Source: Lichina pygmaea (lineage: Eukaryota > Ascomycota > Lichinomycetes > Lichinales > Lichinaceae). Taken from it: DNA of 64,000 nt. The position numbers and the translations under genes are program-made. The stretch spans positions 3,286,001 through 3,350,000 of the forward strand of contig OY730169.1 in the NCBI GenBank assembly GCA_963422465.1, in the 5' to 3' direction. Under the pieces are notes generated by a model. It had not been told where the DNA came from and made no database searches. It saw only the letters and a program-made list of their open reading frames with translations. Of the stretch, positions 47,304 through 57,607 are shown piece after piece; within the stretch, counting starts at the first letter, position 1, and each line of letters begins with the position of its first letter.

Positions 47304-48120
47304 TATTGTGTGGACTGATGCTGACCTTGAGGAAAGAACTGTCTGTCACTGTACGGTTGAGGTAGGGACATGGTGAGGGTTATATATTGAAGCCTACCAC
47401 AGTATTGTAACACTGGCCCGACAAAGCTCCATGAGCATTACCTCGTATGGGGCATTGAAGCATGTACGAAGTACTCGGTGGCCCCTGCGTACATCGTACT
47501 GCACGAGGTACTCCAGCACATCGGAAGTGAATTACTACGTAGTTCGAGCTCCTGGAACTCGTCCGATCACGTCTGCAGGAAGGGGAGGTTTGATCTCTGC
47601 GAGGTCCCAAGAGGTCAGTAACTACAGAGCCAATCAAGAAGGGGGGCGGATATCCCGTACCCGTGTTATATTTAACGGACAATTACTGCCGTACCCCCCT
47701 CTATGCAGATTTCTTGCTCCCGTGCCTGCTAGCAAAGCTAACAGTGGGTGTTGTGCTAACAAATCTCAGGGTGTCGTGTTAGCATAAGTGGGTGTCGTGA
47801 TAACAACATCCAATCTCGAATCTGGTGTCTTAAGCTTGATTATATACGTAAGGCCCGCACGGCCCGGTAGGACTGTACAGAGCGAGCTACGTAAGGACTG
47901 TACATACGTACTCCGTACAGTATGTGCCCCAGCTAAGTAACTTTTCGTTCGTCAACTTTTGATAAGGCGGAGTGCATTTTGCCAAAGTGCGACTTAGGGC
48001 CAAGCCCTAAGCCGCCTTCGCAGCCCGCCACGCCCGCTTAATTATTTGGCAGCACAGAAGATCATCAAGCGCCTCCTTCTCAATTTCAACATCGTCGCCG
48101 TCCCACACCACCATTTCAAG
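47304..48120. other. Intergenic, divergent promoters of the secreted protein and RPL8
   Basis: No gene is seen. It contains three imperfect copies of a GGGTGTCGTG-GATAAC-like word in 47743-47807, possibly the end of an old transposon. GTAC-type words lie at 47870-47925, and a TA-rich spot (cttaattatttgg) about 80 bases before the RPL8 start may be core promoter. Confidence 0.45.
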
Positions 48121-49231
48121 ATGGTAAGCAGCAACTGCACTCCCTCTTCTCGAGAGAGGATACTTGCGGCCTTGAGCTCCAAGTACCTCGATCGAAGAGG
48201 GTCATGGCTTGAGCAACGACGTCACACTCGTTTCGCTCTTTAGAGTCAAAAGAAGTCTACGATTGGTGAACACGATTCGCTGATGGTGCTTCTTTTCTCG
48301 ATGACAGCCACCCAAACAAGCACGAAAGACGGCGCCCGCGCCTTTCCCGCAGGGCAAGGCAGGTCAGAAGAAGAAGGCCAAGGTACGTCGCAACGACATG
48401 GCGAGAAGTATCGTCTAGGAAGAGTCGGTGTCCGTTGACTGTGACTTCGGTGGACCAGAACCCTCTGCTCGAGCGCCGGCCGAAGAACTTCGGCATCGGC
48501 CAAGACATTCAGCCTAAGCGCAATCTTTCGCGATATGTGAAATGGCCGGCATATGTCCGCCTCCAACGCCAGAAAAAGATCTTGCACCTCCGGCTTAAGG
48601 TGCCACCGGCTATCGCTCAGTTCCAAAACACCCTCGATCGTAACCTCGCGACCCAGAGTTTCCGCCTTCTCAACAAGTACCGCCCAGAGACGAAGGCCGA
48701 GAAGAAGGAGCGATTGCACAAGGAGGCCACCGCCATCGCCGAGGGCAAGAAGAAGGAGGACGTCAGCAAGAAGCCATACGTGGTCAAGTACGGCCTGAAC
48801 CACGTCGTGGGCCTGATCGAGAACAAGAAGGCCTCGCTCGTCTTCATTCCCAACGACGTTGACCCCATCGAACTGGTCGTCTTCCTCCCGGCTCTCTGCC
48901 GCAAGATGGGCGTGCCTTACTGCATCATCAAGGGGAAGGCCAGGCTCGGCACTGTCGTGCACAAAAAGGTTGGATTCTCGAGTTCTCACCGTGCGTGTAT
49001 CAACGTGTATCAATGCTGACGATACAACAGACTGCCGCTGTTCTTGCGTTCGCCGAAGTACGCTCGGAGGACAAGTCGGCACTCGCGAAGCTCATAACGG
49101 CCGTCAAGGAAGGCTACAACGACAAGTACGAAGATCATAAGCGGCACTGGGGTGGCGGTATCATGGGAGCCAAGGCCACGGCGAGAATCGAGAAGAAGCG
49201 GAAGGCCCTGGAGAGTGCCATCAAGATTTAG
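48121..49231 (+). CDS. RPL8: 60S ribosomal protein eL8 (L8/L7a)
   Basis: A structural protein of the large ribosomal subunit, L7Ae-like RNA-binding fold. Four exons are inferred: 48121-48123 (the ATG alone), 48308-48382, 48459-48968 and 49031-49231, giving 262 residues. Intron 1 (184 nt, GTAAGC...GATGACAG) directly follows the start codon, an arrangement familiar in fungal ribosomal protein genes. The other introns are 76 and 62 nt. Matches to the family are very strong: [101 protein letters not shown] and [16 protein letters not shown]. No snoRNA was found in its introns. Confidence 0.95.
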
Positions 49232-49639
49232 GTCATGGTGATAGCAATAGCTATAAATGAATCAATGGCTTACAATTTGTCATCAGTGCCGTGATTATAC
49301 CCGGCGGCTTGTTGATCCATTCAGGCTTCCCATTGCTATACGCATACGGGATTTGTGAAGCGGTCCGTCTTACTGATGTCGAAGTCGGCCCTCGGTTTAT
49401 AGTCGGCGATTTGCTCTCGCCGCCGATTTACGAGCGTGGAGTTCGACCAAATGCTCCCAGTGAACCTTCGTTGACTAGCCATCGTGCTGCCAGTGAATGC
49501 GATGACGAAGACGAACCTAGTTACCCGGCTCACTTATTCTGACACCATACGGTACGGTGATTGAAATCAGACAAGTCTTCTTCAACCCTTTCGCGAGCCC
49601 GATTGCTGCTATTTATGTCGATCGTCGCTTTAGCCCACC
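49232..49639. other. Intergenic, RPL8 3' side
   Basis: 408 bases. No gene is recognised. Confidence 0.5.
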
Positions 49640-51433
49640 ATGTGTATGCTCGTGGCTCCGCTAACGGTGCTCAGCGACTCGGATGTCCGCTCGCTCCTAC
49701 GATCACTGACCAAGGACGACGTCGACACGCTGCACGCTTCGCTCGCCAAAGGTCTCCGAGTCTACACCGCTGGTGCGCAGGATGAAGCGGCTTGCTCAAG
49801 CAACCAGCCGCATCGGGCCTCGATCCGGCTCAAGAGTGGCTCGGCCGCGCTGTTCATGCCGGCCGCGACATCCGACGACAGTGCTGGCATCAAGATGTTG
49901 ACCGTCTCGGAGAGCGGCTGTGGTGGCAGGGCTAAGGAAGCTCTGCTGCGGCGAGCAGTACCGGCTCTGAGTCCATCTCGAGTTCTGCTGAGCCGCTGCC
50001 CAAGTCGACTTGAAGTTCGACGACGGCCGTCGATGCGACCAGCGTCACGTCGACGACATTGATGACAGCAACAACAGCCGGAAGGAGCATCGCCAGCTCG
50101 CAGAGCACAAGTCCACGAGGGACACTGACGCTGCTGAATCATCCGGGACGCCGCGCGCGCTGATTAACGCCGGAGAAGTAGCCGCCTTTCGCACCGCGCT
50201 TGCTACGACGCTACTTCTCAAGCGTCGCGGACACATCGGCACGATCGCGGCGTTCGGGGCCGGGGAATAAGCGTACTAGCCTATCTGATTGTCGCTGCTT
50301 CTGCGCGGCGCAGACATCAAGCGGGTGAACATCATCAAGCGATCGTTCGGCCAGGCCGAACCTCGGCCGCACGACTTCTACGGAGGCGACGATGGCGACT
50401 CGGCATCCCAGCTTTAACGCGCCAACACCAAGTTCACAGTTCTCAGCAGCGAATACGGAGAGTACGACCACGTGCTGAAGGACGAGGTCCGCAAGGCCGA
50501 CGTCATCTTCTGCTGTACGCCCTCGACGGCGTCGCTGTTTCCAGCCGAGTATCTGACGGCGACCGAGGGCCGTCGCAAGGGCCGGCTGGTCAGCGCCATC
50601 GGCAGCTACCGTCCGCACATGTCCGAGCTGCACCTGGACATTCTGCGCCAGGTCGTCTCGCCGCACCATCACAACCAGCACCACAAACACGCGACGGCGT
50701 CCGCGGCCGTCGTCGTGGATTCTTCTGTCCGCCTGTCTCAAAGACGCCGGCGAAGTCATCCAGGCAGGCCTCGGCCCGGAACAGCTCGTCCAAATTGGCG
50801 AGCTGATCATGCTCAAGAGACAGGCTCAGGACTAGCGGTCTGGGCGGAGAGGCCATGGCCTCGGCGACGAGTAGAGCAGCGGCGATGGCGAGCCGATGGA
50901 CGACAGAAGGAGAAGCACAGCTCCTTCTCTTTGCCCTTCCATCTCCCGAAATCTCACAGCCACAGCCACACTCACGCCAAGGCACGGAGCCCTGCCATCC
51001 GCCGCCTATTCCCTGGTACGCCAGAAGGCGATCGAGGAGACGAACAGCACAGACCAGAAACGCAAGATTCCGCTCCATCGCCATCGAGCTCTGCACCCAC
51101 CCCTCCTAGTTTCTTTGCGCCCGTCCAGAAGCAAACCTCTTCAGGGCCAGGCAACGAAAATCCAGCGCCGCCCTTTTCCGCGCGCAACAGCACGAGCAAC
51201 GACAACGAACACGCTCGTCCCGACGTTAACGACGTCCATGTCACCAATCATGTCCACGACGAAGAAAATGTTGACGATGATGTCAACAGTGGCCCGATGA
51301 GGTGTCTCCGCAAGGGCACCGTCATCTACAAGAGCGTCGAGGTCGGGGTGGGGCTAGTGGACGTCGTCATCGATGGGGCTTGGTCACGCTGGCCAACGAT
51401 CGAGGGATCGGTACCGTCGTTGAGCATTTCTGA
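49640..51433 (+). pseudogene. Ornithine cyclodeaminase/mu-crystallin family pseudogene
   Basis: The pieces of this NAD(P)-binding family occur in order but in different frames: the N-terminus VLSDSDVRSLLRSLTKDDV (49640-49920), FRTALATTLLLKRRGHIGTI and AFGAG (50190-50270), LLRGADIKRVNIIKRSFGQA (50300-50360), DEVRKADVIFCCTPSTASLF (50480-50550), LVSAIGSYRPHM (50585-50625), KDAGEVIQAGLGPEQLVQIG (50740-50800) and finally KGTVIYKSV...VDVVIDGA and GIGTVVEHF before a stop at 51431. At least two frameshifts and several stops interrupt it. Three stops just after AFGAG read as CAA to TAA, TGG to TAG and CGA to TGA, that is, transition changes like those in the transposons. The block 50830-51290 between the last pieces is disordered and of uncertain origin. 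It is a decayed host gene or RIP-damaged duplicate. Confidence 0.8.
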
Positions 51434-52620
51434 CGCATTGTACGGTACGGTGGTTGTTCTCTGCAGGCAGTCACTTGTGGTTGAAAATGGCCATGGCTGG
51501 CAGCGGCTGGCCTTGACTTGCCATGGCTGATCGTGATTGTCGAAACAAGACAAAAACAGGAGATATCAAAGCAAGTGTCAGTGGGCTTCTATAATCAAGT
51601 TGAGTCAAGTCAAGCCTAGTGAAGACAGCTCAGCGCAGCTCGGCATAGCCAACCACAGCTCAGCACATCCGGGCACAGCACCAATTCTGCACAGGAACCA
51701 AGTCTGCATTTCCAGCACATGCCAGATGAAAGAAAAGAGGGGGGAACAAACCCCACCTGATATGTCGATTGACAGCAAAGCAACATGTAACACACATGAG
51801 TGTACAACACATTTTCCCGCCAAGTGCTGTATCTTTACAAGATGGAGCATGATCGCCTGCTAGCCTCACATGCTCTTGCGAGACAGAGAAAAGAGGTGGA
51901 GAGTTGAGAGTTCATGTTGATGAGATCCAGTACTGTATGTAGTCTCTACTTATTGATGAGTTGGGAAGACATGTCTGTGTTTCTGTATTCTGGACTGTGT
52001 GCTCTGCACTCTCCAAATTAGCTTTGCATACTATGCTCTCTGTATACTTGCATACCGATGGTATGCTGTACCGTGTACTGTGTGGTCTGTATACTCCACT
52101 CCGTATGCCTGTGTACAGTATGCCTTAATTACTGTGTACTCTGGATCACCCGTACCCAAGGACAAACAGAAATCATAGCAGGCGCGGATGTCTTGATGAT
52201 CTTCATCGTCAGCCTTGAGGGTCTTTCATACTCTGCTCACGTCACTCTCCATGTCATTTCCCATGTCATATCCCATGTCACTCCCCACATCAATCCTCTT
52301 TGCGAGAAAGAAACCTCCCCAAACTCTCCCCCCTGTCTCTCACACACTCTCTCTCCCGCCCCTCCTGTTTCCTCCCTGTTCCCAACACTCACGTGCATAT
52401 ACGAAAGGAAAGGACACGACAAGATTAGACAGAACAGGTTCAAGCACCCAAGCCCAAGTAAAGAGAAAAAGAAAGGAAGAATAGACAATTTGTTTGTATC
52501 ATTCGTCGTCAGGTGCGTCAATCTCGTAGCATGCAACAGAAGCCTTTCAGCCACTTGCAGTATGTCATGTTCTGTTCCCCCGCCCACCGCCCCTGGCAAT
52601 CATTTCCTGGGCTCCTCCCG
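51434..52620. other. Intergenic between pseudogene and formin-like gene (convergent)
   Basis: No gene is recognised. It holds the 3' UTR of the formin-like gene. It has repeated short words such as agctcagc (51625-51670), GTATAC/TGTGTACT words (52035-52140), CATGTCA repeats near 52250-52285 and a CT-rich stretch (52315-52390). Confidence 0.5.
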
Positions 52621-55600
52621 CTAGTCCCACATGACAGTCATTGGTGACGTCGTAGGAGTCCTAGGCCCAAAGTAGTCTCCAGCAGCTGCAGCAGCAGCTG
52701 CTGCAGGTGCCGAGAAAGTTATGCCGGTGGGAACATCAGCGGAACCGGAGCCGGAGAGTTCGAGGTCCAACTTCGGCAGAGGCAAGAGGTCCACTTTGAG
52801 AAGATCCGCACCGACTATTCCATTCTTCTGCTTCTTGTTGTTCTTCACAGGGCTGCCGTTGGCTTGCAGATCCTCATTCGCAGCCTGAGATGCCGCGACG
52901 TTGCCTTTCCTCATCTTCTTCTCCGGAGAGGACGAGTACTGATAGGAAGAGGCATCGGCCGACGGACCCCTGCGGACAAAGTCCACGTCCCACCCATCGG
53001 CGAGGGCGGCGGCAACCCACGTCTTGAGCCCGTCGTGCACGGATCCGTAGAACTTCTCCTTGCACGTGCGAAGGCTGCTTCCCATCATCTTCTCGAGCCC
53101 GGACACCCGCAGATCCTGACGGACCGCGTTGCGCTCCGTCGTCGTCCCGAACGACGCGATGAGCCCGTTCACGAGGTCGAGATGGGTGCTGACGTAGTTT
53201 GTCGCGTCCCACTCGACGCCGCCGACGTACGGCGCTGCGGGCACCGGAGGACGCTCCTTCGGGAAATGTAGGTCCGCGTAGGATGCTTCGTTCGAGGCGG
53301 ACGCTGGCACCGTGGATGTCGGGTCTGATGCCAAGGGCGACGTGGTCGTCTCCGTCGGGCCGACGACGGGAACGACGTTGGTCTGGTGAAGGAAGATCCA
53401 AAAGACTTCCTTCGTGACGCTGCAAATCTCTCTGCACCATACTTTGTACGGACGAGGTTGGTGCATTGATTGGATGAATCCAAGAGGCTGAGAGTGTGCT
53501 GGCGGGCCGGGATCCCGGAGATAAGACAGGATCGACGCCGCTCGCGGCGCTAGCTGATCCTTGTGCGCATCGGCAAGGTATGTCACTTTCGGGAGTCAGC
53601 CACCGACATTGCTCCCGCAGTCGGCACGTCGGAGTTGGCCGAGGGCCGGGATACTCACGCAAGAGACTGAAGATGATCCCACGAGTGTTAAACTCGCTGG
53701 GCCCCTTGCGATCGTCGTCGAAGATCATGCCCACGAGCTGGGGAAACAGCTTATCCTGCAGGTTATCCAACTCCCGCAGAGCCGATTTCGTGGTGCAAAG
53801 CGCCTTAAGGCAGAGAAGAACCTCGTGGAGCAGCGCATCTTCGTGCTCCTCCCTGGAAAAGAGTCAGCATCCTCCCGTACTCCTGACACCGCGTCACTCA
53901 AGTCCCCACCTCCACTCGACGGCCATGATCCGGCGCAGCAGTGCCACCACCTCCGTCATGCCCCCAATGCTCAGAAACTCTTCCACCCAGGCAACACGTT
54001 CGTTCCGCAGCACCAAGCGAAGCTTGTGCAACTTGCCAACTTCAATCCGACGGGGATCTTGCACCTGTCTCATGTAGCCGACAAAGTCCTGTGGCGCTTG
54101 GTGCTTCGGACCCTTGCCCAGCCCCTGCGCCAGGACATCTGACCCTCCGGCAGCGGTGCGCGGTTTCGACGAACTGCCCGGCCGGTACTCGGAGGATTTG
54201 ACTCGCAGTGAGGCATTCTCATTAGACTTTTGTTTCTTCAACGGCGACCCGTCTTTGTCGCCGCGGTGCATGAACGTCTTGCTTCGCCCTCGATTTCTCT
54301 TACGGGGGCTCGTGGAGTCGACCTCTTCTTGACCGTGTTGCGGGGTGCCCGGAACAGGAATTTCGACGGGTCGATCTGTCCGTCCCGGGCGTGCATCCTC
54401 AGAACCCTGCGCGGCCAGGGAGCTCGTGAAGGGAGACGTCACGCCGCGCGGCAAGCCTGGACCTCCGGCCTTGTCTTGTCTGATGAAATTGGCTTTGATG
54501 CGGGTGTCCAAGGAACGAAGCTTCTGGCGCATGTTTTGGGGCACGTTCCTGGAGTCCTACATTTGCTAGTCAGCTCGTCCAAAACTGCAAAGATGACACA
54601 GTCGACTAACCAAGAGCGCTTCGAATGCGCCTTCGATATCCTGAGGAGGAACAAGCTTGTCCTTTCCTTTGTCTTTCCCTCCCTCTTTGGCTTTCATGTT
54701 GAGGGCGGCTACGGCGGCCATCACTCTGCTTCCACGCTTGGCAACCGTCGACTTCTCAGGTTCGCCTGTCGATGACCTTTTCGGCTGCTCGCCGCTGGGA
54801 GACCTGCTCGTCGTCCCTGGCGCATTGGCATCTCGACCTCCCCAGATCGAATTCGGCCTTTTCTTCTGCTCTGAGGATTTTCGACTGGAGACCGAAGCGT
54901 GCGTCGAATCATTGCTGCTTCTCCGAAGAGCCTGCAGCGCGTCCTTGACCACTGTGCCGGTTGTGCTTGACGTGAGATATTCGGACTTCGGTCGCGCTTT
55001 GTGACCGGCGCCGCGCCTTCCAAGTGTTGGCTGTTCATGCTGACCAAAGTCGCGCTGCTTCGAAGGCGAATAGTTGGCTGGCGTGTAGCGAGAAATCTCC
55101 TGCTCGATCTGTGCACCGTTGAGCCGATCGCCCGAGATGTCTGGTCCGGGCTCAACCGGTCGGGATGCAAATTGAGCATAGATCGACGGCGGAGCTGTGC
55201 CCTGAGCTGGCTCGCCTATGCTTGTTGAGCGCTGAATTGCCGACTCTTTGTCTTGACGGGCTTCGTCTTTCCCCTTCGAAGACTTGGGACGCGATAGTAG
55301 GGCTCCGAGGCCGGTATGGGACTTCATATTTTTAGGCTTCTTGGACTTGGCTGGCGTTGCCTGACTGTCGCTCCGGTTCTTCGACAGCTTTTCTCGTGTG
55401 TGCGGACTTGTCGGCGGAGAGTGATTCGTGTCCGCCGTGACGGCGTAGTAGCTCGCGCCTTCCATCGGGTTGGTGCGTTCGCGCCCAGGAGTCCTGAGAC
55501 CTGGTCTCGCCACGGGATTGACCAGTTGATTATGTGCCAGCTCTCCAAGCGGGATCTGGAAAGCGTGAGGATGGTCGTTTGGCAGCGATACCATCATCTT

Positions 55601-55777
55601 CGACGATCCGGTGCTCAGACTGGGTCGCTGGTTCTCGTCGTAGATTTGCGGTTCGAGCGCGTCTCCGGCCGATGGATCTCGCTTGTGTTGCCGGTTTCCC
55701 ATGATCGACTTCAGCACCGTCGACTTTGCTCTCTTGTGGTGGACGTCATTGCCAGAGGACGCGTTTGAGGTCGCCAT
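52621..55777 (-). CDS. Formin-like GBD/FH3 protein without an FH2 domain
   Basis: Four exons are inferred: 55777-54611, 54556-53910, 53852-53659 and 53585-52621, giving 990 residues. Introns are 54, 57 and 73 nt. Residues 1-375 are basic, Ser/Pro-rich and disordered. Across intron 1 the formin GTPase-binding/FH3 start is restored (FEALLDSRNVPQNMRQKLRS). The armadillo-like region follows: VGYMRQVQDPRRIEVGKLHK, WVEEFLSIGGMTEVVALLRR, CLKALCTTKSALRELD, FNTRGIIFSLL, APRAASILSYLRDP and TKEVFWIFLHQTN. A segment GGVEWDATNYVSTHLDLVNG follows, then a low-complexity tail with poly-Ala. There is no FH1 poly-proline or FH2 actin-nucleating domain before the stop at 52621. It is likely a Rho-GTPase-binding scaffold acting in polarity rather than an actin nucleator; that is inference. 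Confidence 0.82.
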
Positions 55778-56682
55778 CGTCTGCCCGCAGAATTGATGAT
55801 CCGAAGACCAGTGAGCTATGTTTCGCACTTTCGTCTCGATCAGACGGTTCTCCTTTTGTTCTTTGTAGGAGCAGTAAGGACACTGTTGCAGGCTACCGAT
55901 AAGAGATGGACGTACGCTGGAAGCTGGGTAGGTATCCCCTTCACCCGGAAAGCATCTCGTCCACTCCTGGAGTCAGCTACAGTAGCAATCAATGATGGTG
56001 AGCAAAGTGGTCGATGGAGTTCGGTCGAAGGAAGAGCTCGGTTGCAGAGAATGTCAACATGATCCAGTTGCCACGACGACTGCAAAAGCACGCGTGACGT
56101 GTGATGTCTTAGTCATCAGCATATCAAGCTCGCCAAAAAGCGCCCTACGTAGAGCTGACTAGGCTCCTTTCAGCTGTCTACATTCGACAGAACCTGCCGC
56201 ACGATAATCATTTGCAGATTCGAATCCGACCATGTCCACGCAGGTATGGTACTTCGTACGTACGTACCTTCGTACTAGCTCTACGGGTACTCTTGTGTAC
56301 GGGTAGTCATTAGACTGCAATCCGTCCCTATCACCAAGACAACAGTCCTGAGCCCGATGCCGAGTTCGAGGCTCTTGCAAAGGGACAAGAGTTACTAGAG
56401 CAACTTGGTATCCCCACCTGGCAGTATTCTCGGAAGAACGGAAGAAACATAGAAGAATCGGAGCGTCAGAGCAGTCATGACAAGGACCACGACATGCGAG
56501 CCCTCCAGATCCAGCGGCTGCACCTCCCCGCCCTCCGCGCCCTCCCCGCCCTCCCCACGCCCCTCTGAGACTTGATAGAGTCGTGATGATTACGACGATG
56601 ATGACCATCCGGATATACGATGACGAACGCCGAGACATGCCGCCCCTTCGTGAAGCACCCGTGCTGAAGACGATCAAGGCTC
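55778..56682. other. Intergenic, promoter side of the formin-like gene
   Basis: 905 bases. No gene is seen. GTAC repeats lie at 56252-56272, and a G/C-rich GGCGGGGAGGGC-type repeat lies at 56525-56560. It also holds the 3' UTR of the next gene. Confidence 0.5.
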
Positions 56683-57436
56683 TCAGCTCCCGGTCAGACC
56701 TTGATGCGCTCGGTATTCTTCCCCCGGCGGTTCGGTTCTCCTCGTCGTCTGTATCTCCACGAGATCTCCGCTGTCCTCAGACGACATGCCGTCGTTATCG
56801 CCGTTGCCAAGATCGACCACCTCACCTTCCTCGTACTCGTCGTCCTCGGACTCCAGAATGCTACGGGTGTGCACCGCGCCGCTGTGCGATCGTCCGGGGC
56901 CGACTGGCATCGGTGGCGGCGCCAGCGTAAGATCGTCGTCGTCTTCGTCAGTCGAGGAAGAAGAGGACGAGGAGGAGCTAGATGACAAAGTCGAGGACTA
57001 CGACGACAGCGAATCAGCCGACAACACCGTCTTCGGCGGCCGCCGGTCCTGGTGTGGCGGAGTGGAGCGGACCGGAGCTTACCCGTAATCTGCTTCGGTG
57101 CGAAGCCCAAGGTTCGTCCTCGCCATCTTGGGCATCCAAGTCGAACGTGCTCCCTCGATATCCGCCGTAGCCGGAAGTCGAACCACCATCGACTCCTTCC
57201 TCTCCCGAGGCATGGAAGGCACCTAATCGCTGCTCTTGCTGCTTGGCTTTTAGCTTCATCGCCAGTCGCGCAGCCAGTTGCCTCCTGGCACGGCTCGGTG
57301 GTATGTTGAGAGGCGGTGGAGGAGGTGGGATCCTCGGTATATCCGACCGCGCTTGCGTTTCGGACGTGATTTCTTGCGGGCTGGAATGAATGATGCTGGC
57401 GTGTTCATCGAAGGCCTCCTGGGTCGCGCCTTCCAT
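56683..57436 (-). CDS. Hypothetical disordered acidic protein
   Basis: Two exons are inferred (57436-57083 and 56997-56683; intron 85 nt, GTAAGC donor, CTGATT branch, TAG acceptor), 222 residues. The N-terminal half has a proline run (IPPPPPPLNIPPSRARRQ) followed by a basic helix (LAARLAMKLKAKQQEQR). The second exon starts with a poly-Ser/acidic stretch (SSSTDEDDDD) and ends in a Glu/Asp-rich region (EDDEYEEGEVVDLGNGDND). No domain is recognised. It starts only about 170 bases after the SAPS stop codon on the same strand, so read-through transcripts are possible. The phase-compatible splice sites and ATG support a gene; function unknown. Confidence 0.55.
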
Positions 57437-57607
57437 ATTAGAATACGGACGAGATAAACTCTCCCCTGGAATCGGACTGCAATCGCAATGTGAACGGGGA
57501 CGTAAGGGAAGCGCGACTGGCCCAAAACACAAGTGAAAGGGGTACGCAGATACGAAATTCAAAACTGATCATCGGCGTTCGACACGCGCCTAGCGCGCAT
57601 GGCGCGC

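Noticed and set aside
48124-48307. Possible snoRNA in RPL8 intron 1, as in animal homologues
   Set aside because: No matching C and D boxes with a terminal stem were found.
50472-51530. Long plus-strand frame of 352 codons as an intact gene
   Set aside because: Only its first part and one late piece match the ornithine cyclodeaminase family. The rest is an off-frame reading of the pseudogene.
56205-56250. GATTCGAATCC resembling a tRNA B box
   Set aside because: No complementary acceptor stem, anticodon arm or A box could be placed around it.
56159-56677. Minus-strand frame with a membrane-like start and a Gly-rich run
   Set aside because: It lies in the 3' region of the 56683-57436 gene, has repetitive composition and shows no conserved sequence.
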